64,000 nt of DNA, from assembly GCA_937927675.1 (NCBI GenBank), contig CALBSG010000158.1:1-64000 (forward strand), read 5' to 3'. Shown here one piece after another: positions 57,745 to 64,000 of the stretch. Position 1 is the stretch's first letter. Each line of letters begins with the position of its first letter. A program made the position numbers and the translations under genes. The notes beneath the pieces are model-generated. The model had not been told where the DNA came from and did no database searches. It was given only the letters and a program-made list of their open reading frames with translations. This DNA comes from an uncultured Paracoccaceae bacterium. Lineage in GTDB: Bacteria; Pseudomonadota; Alphaproteobacteria; Rhodobacterales; Rhodobacteraceae.

Positions 57745-60192
57745 ATGATCACAACCGATGGCGGCGCAGAGCCGACCCTGAAATCCCATGCGCAGGCGGT
57801 GGTGATCGGCGGGGGGCTGATCGGGTGTTCGATCCTCTATCATCTGACCAAACTTGGCTGGACGGATGTCGTGCTTTTGGAACGCTCCGAACTGACGTCG
57901 GGCAGCACATGGCATGCGGCGGCCAATATCCACGGGCTGCATGACAGCACCAATATCAGCCGTTTACAGCATTACACCATGGGCCTTTACAAAGAGTTGG
58001 AGGCCGAGACGGGGCAGGGCTGCGGCATCTTTCAACCCGGCTCCTTGTATCTGGCGCAGACCGAGGCGCGGGAACATCAGTTGCGCCTTCAGGCCGCCAA
58101 GGCCCGCTACTATGGCATGAACTTTCACGAAGTGACCCGCGATGAGGCCGAGCGCCTGCATCCCTTGGTCAATTTCGACGGTATCCGCTGCATCATGTAT
58201 GAACCGCAAGGTGGCAATGTCGATCCCTCGGGGGTGACCATGGCCTATGCCGCAGGGGCACGGGCTCGGGGGGCACAGATCCATCGCATGTGTCCGGTGA
58301 CGGCGACGCGGCCACAGCCCGATGGCTCTTGGATCGTCGAGACGCCGCGCGGCAATATTCACACCCAATGGGTGGTGAATGCGGCGGGGCTTTGGGCGCG
58401 TGAGGTGGCCGCACTGGCCGGGATCAGCTTGCCCTTGATGCCGACCGAGCATCAGTATTTCGTCACCGAAACCATTGCCGAGATTGCCGCGCTGGACCGC
58501 CGTTTGCCCTCGGTCGCGGATCGGGATGGCGAATATTACCTGCGCCAAGAGGGCAAGGGCCTGCTGGTGGGCGCCTATGAGCGGGACATGAAGTTCTGGG
58601 CCGAGGCCGGCACCCCGCAGGGCTTTGGCCACGAGCTTTTTGCCGATGATCTGGAGCGGATCGAGCCGAACATGCTGCGCGCCATTGACCGGGTTCCGGT
58701 TGTAGGGCGGGCGGGCATCAAACGCGTCATCAACGGGCCGATGATCTGGTCGCCGGATTCCAGCGCGCTGTTCGGCCCGGTGCCCGAATTGCGCAATTAT
58801 TTCTGCTGCAATGGGATCATTCCGGGCTTTTCGCAATCGGGCGGGTTGGGATTGCTCAGTGCAGAGTGGATCGTGGAAGGCGAGCCGAAACTTGACATGT
58901 TCGGCTGGGATCTGGCGCGGTATGGCGCTTGGGCGGGTGCGGCCTTCACCAAGGCGCGGGTGCGCGACCAATATGCCAACCGCTTCAAGATCCACTTTCC
59001 GAACGAGGAACGCAGCGCGGGCCGCCCGGTACGAACCCGTCCCATCTACGCCGCGCAAAAGGCCTTGGGCGGGGTGTTTGGCCTGAATTATGGCTGGGAA
59101 CATCCGCTTTGGTTTGCCGCCGAAGGGGAGCCGCGCGAAGAAACCATCGGTTTTGAGCGGCAGAACTGGTGGGCGCCTGTCGGGCGCGAGGCGAAGGCGC
59201 TGCGCGACCGGGGCGGGATCATCGACATCTCGAACTTCGCGCGCTATCGCGTCACTGGTCCCGGCGCGCGGGCTTGGCTGGATGCGCTTCTGGCCAATCA
59301 TATGCCACACCTGCCCGGCCGATCCTGTCTCGCGCCGCTGATCGGCAAACGCGGCGGGATTGCGGGCGATTTCACCGTGACCTGTCTGGCGGAAGACGAT
59401 TATTTCATGGTCGGATCGGGCATGGCAGAGCGCTATCACAAGCGCTTTTTCGATGCGGTCCCGCTGCCCGAAGGCACCCGCTGGCAAAGTGTGACGGAGG
59501 CGATGGCAGGCTTCAACGTGGCGGGGCCGCTGGCGCGCGATCTGCTGTCGCGCCTGACAAATGCCGATCTTTCAACGGCGGCTTTCCCTTTCCTGCGATC
59601 GGCGCGGATAGAGGTTGCCGGGGTCGCCTGCGTCGCGCTGCGGGTCAGCTTTACCGGCGATCTGGGGTGGGAGTTGCATTGCGCCGAGGCCGATCAGGCC
59701 CGGCTTTATGATGCCTTGTTGCAGGCCGGAGAGGCCTTGGGCATTGGCCCGGTGGGCAGCCGGGCCTTGATGAGTTTGCGGGTGGAAAAGGGCTATGGCA
59801 GCTGGGGTCGCGATTATTCGCCGGAATATTGGCCGCAGGAAACCGGGTTGGGCGGGCTGGTCAAGCTGGACAAGCGGTTTCTCAATCGTGACGCCTGCGC
59901 CGAGGTGATGCAGCGCCCCCCGCGGGAGCTGCTGCGCAGCCTGTCGATTGAGGCGACAGACGCGGATGCGACAGGATCAGAACCGATCTTTGATCTTCAG
60001 GGTCGTCCGGCGGGCCGGGTATCATCGGGGGCCTATGGTTATCACGTGGGCCAATCGCTGGCGCTCGCCTATCTGCGCCCCGACATTGCAGCCGGAACCG
60101 CGCTTGAGGTGATGATCCTTGGCCGTCCGCATCGCGCAGTTGTGCTTGCTGGCCCGGCTTTTGACGCCGAAGGACACCGCTTGCGGCAATAA
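57745..60192 (+). CDS. FAD-dependent dehydrogenase with GcvT-type folate domain (dimethylglycine/sarcosine dehydrogenase family)
   Basis: 815 residues. DAO-type FAD domain at ~15-400: VVIGGGLIGCSILYHLTKLG and SGSTWHAAANIH, where the histidine corresponds to the covalent-FAD histidine of dimethylglycine dehydrogenase. C-terminal GcvT-like folate domain at ~430-810 with FTGDLGWELHC and LMSLRVEKGYGSWGRDY. It likely oxidises an N-methyl amine such as dimethylglycine or sarcosine, passing the one-carbon unit to tetrahydrofolate; the substrate is uncertain. The start ATGATCACAACC follows CGAGGGCAAGC. Converges with the LysR gene. Confidence 0.9.
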   Translation: MITTDGGAEPTLKSHAQAVVIGGGLIGCSILYHLTKLGWTDVVLLERSELTSGSTWHAAANIHGLHDSTNISRLQHYTMGLYKELEAETGQGCGIFQPGSLYLAQTEAREHQLRLQAAKARYYGMNFHEVTRDEAERLHPLVNFDGIRCIMYEPQGGNVDPSGVTMAYAAGARARGAQIHRMCPVTATRPQPDGSWIVETPRGNIHTQWVVNAAGLWAREVAALAGISLPLMPTEHQYFVTETIAEIAALDRRLPSVADRDGEYYLRQEGKGLLVGAYERDMKFWAEAGTPQGFGHELFADDLERIEPNMLRAIDRVPVVGRAGIKRVINGPMIWSPDSSALFGPVPELRNYFCCNGIIPGFSQSGGLGLLSAEWIVEGEPKLDMFGWDLARYGAWAGAAFTKARVRDQYANRFKIHFPNEERSAGRPVRTRPIYAAQKALGGVFGLNYGWEHPLWFAAEGEPREETIGFERQNWWAPVGREAKALRDRGGIIDISNFARYRVTGPGARAWLDALLANHMPHLPGRSCLAPLIGKRGGIAGDFTVTCLAEDDYFMVGSGMAERYHKRFFDAVPLPEGTRWQSVTEAMAGFNVAGPLARDLLSRLTNADLSTAAFPFLRSARIEVAGVACVALRVSFTGDLGWELHCAEADQARLYDALLQAGEALGIGPVGSRALMSLRVEKGYGSWGRDYSPEYWPQETGLGGLVKLDKRFLNRDACAEVMQRPPRELLRSLSIEATDADATGSEPIFDLQGRPAGRVSSGAYGYHVGQSLALAYLRPDIAAGTALEVMILGRPHRAVVLAGPAFDAEGHRLRQ

Positions 60193-60205
60193 CCCCGATC
60201 CGGCG

Positions 60206-61111
60206 TCATTTTCCCGACCCGAGGGCCCCGCTGATAAAGGCGCGGAAGACTTGGGCTGGCGCCGACAGCGGGCGGGTATTGGGCCAGGTCAGACCGACAT
60301 CCATCGACGGCACCGCCTCAACTGGCTGCCGCAATTCGATCTTCTGACCCTCGAGTGACCACGGGCGGTAGACCATGTCAGAAAGGATGGTCACCCCCAC
60401 CCCAGCCGCCACCATGGACCGCACCGCTTCGACCGAGGAGGTGGCAAACACCACCTTGGGCGTCAGGCCATAGTGATCCCAATACCGACCTGCTGTGCGG
60501 CCCGCTTCATCGACGGTCAGCATGACATAGGGTTCCTCGACCACATCGGCCAATGTGATCTCGCTGGCCGAAAGCAATCGATGCTCTGACGGCAGCCACA
60601 GCCTGCGCCGCGAACGAAACAGCGTCTCTGATGCAAGATCGCCGGAATTGGCAAGGTTTGAGGTCAACATAACCGCCATATCCAGCGACCCCGAAACCAG
60701 CGCGTTTTCGATAGCCGAGCGCGGCTGTTCAGAGAGTTCAACCGTGATGCCGGGATAAATCCGTCGAAAAGCGGCATAGTGACGGGCCATGAAATAGCCC
60801 GCGACCGTATAGGTCAGGCCCAGCCGCAAATGGCCGGTTACCTCGCCCTCTTCGCCCAAGGGGCTGCGGGTGGCCTCTTCGACGGCCGCAATGATCGCTC
60901 TGGCCCGCGACAGGAACCGCGCCCCTTGGGGCGTGACCGAAACCCCATGGGCCCCGCGCGCCAAAAGCCGCGCGCCCAGCGTTGCCTCCAACCCCTGAAT
61001 GCCCGCTGTTACCGCGGATTGCGAGATATTCATCTCCATCGCGGCATGGCTGATTTGCCCGGTTTCGGCGGCGGCAATGAAATAGCGCAGGTGTTTCAGG
61101 GTCAGGGACAT
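60206..61111 (-). CDS. LysR-family transcription regulator
   Basis: 301 residues. N-terminal winged HTH (LKHLRYFIAAAETGQISHAAMEMNISQSAVTAGIQGLE) and a substrate-binding domain from ~90. Divergent from the pxpA-like gene with a 111-base gap that contains a strong dyad, so it most likely controls the pxp/biotin carboxylase genes. The effector is unknown. Confidence 0.93.
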   Translation of the reverse strand: MSLTLKHLRYFIAAAETGQISHAAMEMNISQSAVTAGIQGLEATLGARLLARGAHGVSVTPQGARFLSRARAIIAAVEEATRSPLGEEGEVTGHLRLGLTYTVAGYFMARHYAAFRRIYPGITVELSEQPRSAIENALVSGSLDMAVMLTSNLANSGDLASETLFRSRRRLWLPSEHRLLSASEITLADVVEEPYVMLTVDEAGRTAGRYWDHYGLTPKVVFATSSVEAVRSMVAAGVGVTILSDMVYRPWSLEGQKIELRQPVEAVPSMDVGLTWPNTRPLSAPAQVFRAFISGALGSGK

Positions 61112-61122
61112 TGCACAACCAT

Positions 61123-61139
61123 TATCGAAATTTTCGATA
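61123..61139. promoter_or_regulatory. LysR-type operator in the divergent gap
   Basis: TATCGAAA-T-TTTCGATA, a perfect 8-bp dyad with one central base, 12 bases before the lysR start and 84 before pxpA. It contains the T-N11-A arrangement of LysR-family boxes (ATC-N9-GAT) and is placed for autorepression plus activation of the divergent operon. Confidence 0.55.
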
Positions 61140-61222
61140 TCGTATTGCAGAAATCCGTATTTGCAAATGAAAGCGACTCATCGCAGCATCGCTTCAAATC
61201 TGAACAACTCAGGGGGGCTCTG

Positions 61223-61945
61223 ATGCCTGTCACGGTGAACTGTGACATGGGCGAAAGCTATGGGCTTTGGCGCATGGGAGACGATGCGGGGCTGATGCCC
61301 TTCATCCATATCGCCAACGTGGCGTGCGGCTTTCATGCCAGCGATTTTGACCATATGCGCGCCACGGTGCGGTTGGCCAAGACGCATGGGGTCAAGGTTG
61401 GCGCCCATCCCAGCCTGCCCGACCTGCAGGGTTTTGGCCGGCGCGAAATGAAGATGGGCCGCGAGGAAATGGCCAATTGCCTGATCTACCAGATCGGTGC
61501 GCTCTGCGGGTTCCTGCGGGCCGAGGGGATGGAGTTGAATCACATCAAGCCGCACGGCAGCCTTTACGGCATGGCCGCCCGGCAGGAAGACATCGCGCAG
61601 GCGGTTTGCGACGCGGCTGATGTCTTCAAGGTGCCGCTTCTGGGCATGACTGGTACGCTGCACGAAACAGTCTATCCCGCGCGGGGCCACGGTTTCGTGG
61701 CGGAGTTTTATGCCGATCTCGAGTATCGTCCCGACGGAAGCCTGATCGTCACCCGTGAGCATGACGCCAAAGATCCGGCCCTGATGGCCGAGCGTTGTGT
61801 GCGGGCGATCACGGAAGGCAAAGGCACGGCCACGAATGGCGCAGACATTCCGGTGCGTTGCGACAGTATCTGTATTCACTCTGACACACCGAACGCCATC
61901 GACATCGCCCGCGCGGTGCGCGCCGCCGTTCAACCCTATACCTGA
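61223..61945 (+). CDS. pxpA: LamB/YcsF family protein (5-oxoprolinase subunit A-like)
   Basis: 240 residues. NCDMGESYG at the N-terminus, ANVACGFHASD, GAHPSLPDLQGFGRR and HIKPHGSLYG are the family's metal/active-site motifs. In E. coli PxpA works with PxpB and PxpC to hydrolyse 5-oxoproline with ATP. Here a biotin carrier and a biotin carboxylase gene stand between pxpA and pxpB, suggesting a carboxylation-dependent reaction. The start follows AGGGGGGCTCTG. Confidence 0.9.
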   Translation: MPVTVNCDMGESYGLWRMGDDAGLMPFIHIANVACGFHASDFDHMRATVRLAKTHGVKVGAHPSLPDLQGFGRREMKMGREEMANCLIYQIGALCGFLRAEGMELNHIKPHGSLYGMAARQEDIAQAVCDAADVFKVPLLGMTGTLHETVYPARGHGFVAEFYADLEYRPDGSLIVTREHDAKDPALMAERCVRAITEGKGTATNGADIPVRCDSICIHSDTPNAIDIARAVRAAVQPYT

Positions 61946-61954
61946 GAGGTTCCC

Positions 61955-62188
61955 ATGGCCCTGATCCACTCGCCGCTTCCCGGCACTTTCTACCGCTCCT
62001 CCGCGCCCGATAAGCCGCCCTTCAAGGCCGATGGCGACGCGGTCGCCGTGGGCGACGTGATCGGCCTGATCGAGGTGATGAAGTCGTTCCACGAGGTGAA
62101 GTCCGAGGTTGCTGGGGCAAACATCCGCTTTGACTGCGACAATGAAGAGCCCGTCATGGCCGGGGCCGCTCTGGCGCAGGTGGACTGA
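61955..62188 (+). CDS. biotin carboxyl carrier protein (short form)
   Basis: 77 residues, a lone biotinyl domain. The biotinylated lysine is Lys43 in EVMKSFHEV, where the usual MKM/MKL is MKS. It lacks the N-terminal Pro/Ala linker of AccB, so it is not the housekeeping fatty-acid carrier. One base overlaps with the biotin carboxylase start (TGATG). Confidence 0.9.
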   Translation: MALIHSPLPGTFYRSSAPDKPPFKADGDAVAVGDVIGLIEVMKSFHEVKSEVAGANIRFDCDNEEPVMAGAALAQVD

Positions 62189-63564
62189 TGCTGAAGAAAC
62201 TTCTGGTCGCCAATCGGGGGGAAATTGCCGTGCGGGTGATCCGCGCGGCGCGGGACCTTGGGATTGCGACCGTCGCCGTCTATTCCGATGCCGACGCCGA
62301 TAGCCTGCATGTGCAGATCGCCGACGAGGCCGTGAACATCGGCCCACCTGCCGCCAAGAAAAGCTATCTGAGCGTGGCCAACATCCTGAAGGCTGCGGCG
62401 GATACCGGCTGCGACTCCGTGCATCCGGGTTATGGCTTTCTCGCCGAAAACGCCGATTTCGCCGATGCCTGTGCCGCCGCCGGGCTGGCCTTTGTCGGCC
62501 CCTCGGGCGATGCCATCCGTACCATGGGCGACAAGGTGGCGGCGCGGTCGGCCGCCCATGCTGCCGGCGTGCCGGTGGTTCCCGGTTCCATGGGCCGGGT
62601 GGCTGATATCGACGCAGCCCGCCAAATCCTGATCGACACCGGATTTCCCGTGATGATCAAGGCCGCCGCTGGCGGGGGGGGGCGGGGGATCCGGATCGCC
62701 AATGACCTGGCCGAATTCGAAGCGGCCTTCCCGCAAGCCGCGACCGAGGCGCTGGCCGCCTTTGGCGACGGTGGGCTTTACATGGAAAAGGTCATCGCCC
62801 GCGCCCGCCATATCGAGGTGCAGGTTCTGGGCGATGGCACAGACGCCGTGCATTGCTTTGAGCGTGAGTGTTCCCTGCAACGCCGTCGTCAGAAGGTCTG
62901 GGAGGAGGCACCCTCTCGTGCCCTTTCCCCCCGCATCCGGGATGAGCTTTGCGCCAGTGCCGTGCGGCTGACCCGCGCGGTGGGCTATTCCGGCGCGGGC
63001 ACCATCGAATACCTTTATGACGACGCAGCAGACCGCTTCTACTTCATTGAGATGAACACCCGGATTCAGGTGGAACATCCGGTCACCGAAATGATCACCG
63101 GCATCGACCTTGTGGCCGAGATGCTGCGGATTGCGGGCGGCGAGCCCCTGCGCCTGCGCCAGTCCGACATCGCCCCGCGCGGCCATGCCATCGAAGTGCG
63201 CCTGAACGCCGAAGACCCATCGCGTGATTTCGCGCCTTTCCCCGGTACCGTTTCCGCCCTCCGGGTGCCGGGCGGGCCGGGGGTGCGGTTCGAGTCGATG
63301 CTTTACGCGGGCTACACCGTGCCACCGTTCTACGACTCGCTCTTGGCCAAACTGGTGGTCCATGCCGAGACGCGCGAGGCGGCGATCACCCGTCTGGTCC
63401 GGGCGCTTTCGGAAACCCGCATCGAGGGCCTTCGCACCACCAAACCGCTGTTTTTGGCGCTGGCCGATGACGATGCGGTCAAGGCCAACGCCGTTCATAC
63501 CCGCTGGCTGGAAGGCTGGCTGGAAACCCATTCCGCCCGGCTGGTGCCGGATCTGGAGCCATAG
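62188..63564 (+). CDS. biotin carboxylase (AccC-like)
   Basis: Carboxylates biotin on the carrier with ATP and bicarbonate. 458 residues. Start KKLLVANRGEIAVRVIRAARD, ATP-grasp glycine loop GGGGRGIRI, MEKVIARARHIEVQVLGD and the signature EMNTRIQVEHPVTEMITG. It works with the carrier upstream. Its position with pxpA/pxpB marks it as a pathway-specific enzyme rather than accC of fatty acid synthesis. Confidence 0.92.
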   Translation: MLKKLLVANRGEIAVRVIRAARDLGIATVAVYSDADADSLHVQIADEAVNIGPPAAKKSYLSVANILKAAADTGCDSVHPGYGFLAENADFADACAAAGLAFVGPSGDAIRTMGDKVAARSAAHAAGVPVVPGSMGRVADIDAARQILIDTGFPVMIKAAAGGGGRGIRIANDLAEFEAAFPQAATEALAAFGDGGLYMEKVIARARHIEVQVLGDGTDAVHCFERECSLQRRRQKVWEEAPSRALSPRIRDELCASAVRLTRAVGYSGAGTIEYLYDDAADRFYFIEMNTRIQVEHPVTEMITGIDLVAEMLRIAGGEPLRLRQSDIAPRGHAIEVRLNAEDPSRDFAPFPGTVSALRVPGGPGVRFESMLYAGYTVPPFYDSLLAKLVVHAETREAAITRLVRALSETRIEGLRTTKPLFLALADDDAVKANAVHTRWLEGWLETHSARLVPDLEP

Positions 63565-63572
63565 GAGGGACC

Positions 63573-64000
63573 ATGTCGATCCGCTTTTCCTTCGGGGGCG
63601 ACGAGCACATCTTCGCGGAAGTCAGCGAAGATATGTCGCTTGAGGCCTTCTTTACCTCGCTTTCCATGACCAACGCCGTTCGCGCGGCAGGCATCAAGGG
63701 GGTGACCGAGATTTGCCCGGCCAACGCCAGCTTTCAGATCAAGTTCGACCCCGACCGTATCAAGCCGGGCGATCTTTTGAAGGAACTGCAATCCATGGAA
63801 GGGGCGGCGTCGAAATCTGATGCCACGCTGAAAACCCGGATCATGGAAATCCCGGTTCTGTACCAAGACCCCTGGACCCACGAAACCCTGATGCGGTTTC
63901 GCGAACGCCACCAGAACCCCAACGCGACCGATCTCGAATATGCGGCCGAGGTCAATGGCCTTGGCGGGGTGGATGACTTCATCAAGGCCCACTCGTCGCA
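63573..64000 (+). CDS. pxpB: allophanate hydrolase subunit 1 / PxpB (KipI) family protein, cut by window end
   Basis: The first 142 residues are visible; the gene runs past the window end. MSIRFSFGGDEHIFAEVSEDM start after AGGAGGGACC. PxpB/KipI (AHS1) domains form half of the carboxyltransferase-like part of urea carboxylase and of 5-oxoprolinase. The first half differs somewhat from canonical KipI, so the call is at family level. A pxpC (AHS2) gene is expected next. Confidence 0.72.
   Translation, partial: MSIRFSFGGDEHIFAEVSEDMSLEAFFTSLSMTNAVRAAGIKGVTEICPANASFQIKFDPDRIKPGDLLKELQSMEGAASKSDATLKTRIMEIPVLYQDPWTHETLMRFRERHQNPNATDLEYAAEVNGLGGVDDFIKAHSS

Noticed and set aside
1..64000. CRISPR arrays, prophage or replication origin
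   Set aside because: No regular direct repeats with spacers, no phage structural genes and no dnaA/parAB-type context were seen.

Overview
The window is a GC-rich chromosomal segment of an alphaproteobacterium, most likely a member of the Rhodobacteraceae. This is inferred from gene content: a Bzt-type amino-acid ABC transporter, an FeS-cluster photolyase of the CryB/PhrB type, a short-LID adenylate kinase, and the rpmH-rnpA-yidD ... yidC-MOSC-engB block facing argB. The species cannot be fixed from sequence alone.

Layout. 1-1.6 kb: a photolyase-like gene on the minus strand, where tuf often lies in other bacteria. 1.8-17.7 kb: the S10-spc-alpha ribosomal superoperon (rpsJ to rplQ, with secY, adk and rpoA). 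Two foreign-type genes interrupt it: a 2OG-Fe(II) oxygenase directly after rplP (L16), and a GFA-family zinc protein between rpmD and rplO. A terminator precedes each insert and a promoter-like site follows it, so the ribosomal genes look split into separately transcribed blocks. Structured RNA lies between rplW and rplB, before rpsM and before rpoA. 17.9-19.2 kb: a LuxR/LuxI quorum-sensing pair. 19.2-22.8 kb: rarA, crcB, an RluA-type pseudouridine synthase and an ATP12-type F1-ATPase chaperone. 23.0-27.7 kb: the four-gene bztABCD-like operon. 27.7-31.5 kb: an SDR enzyme, argB, a sterol-desaturase-family protein, a ferredoxin-like protein and a SixA-like phosphatase. 31.5-38.3 kb (minus strand): engB, MOSC, yidC, an EAL-domain phosphodiesterase, ttcA, yidD, rnpA and rpmH. 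38.5-42.7 kb: a TVP38-family membrane protein with a mercuric-reductase-like flavoprotein, an orphan histidine kinase and a DUF4405-like membrane protein. Three tRNA genes follow.

43.4-57.7 kb is an accessory region. It holds a two-TM LuxR-type regulator, an unusual flavocytochrome-c sulfide dehydrogenase pair, and a complete compact type II secretion system (gspD E F G H I J K L M, a GspC/N-like gene and gspO). The cytochrome subunit carries two cysteine-containing beta-repeat domains, and the flavoprotein is a Tat-type precursor. A gutted IS5-family transposase remnant marks the right edge. The most original idea in the window is that this secretion system serves a surface-exposed or released sulfide-oxidising flavocytochrome.

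57.7-64 kb: a large FAD/GcvT-type demethylating dehydrogenase, then a LysR regulator divergent from a pxpA - biotin carrier - biotin carboxylase - pxpB cluster cut by the window end. That set of parts resembles urea carboxylase split into separate genes. A near-perfect LysR-type operator lies in the divergent gap. Rhodobacter-style long extragenic palindromes occur at 20.6 and 37.4 kb. No CRISPR array, prophage or intact insertion sequence was seen.
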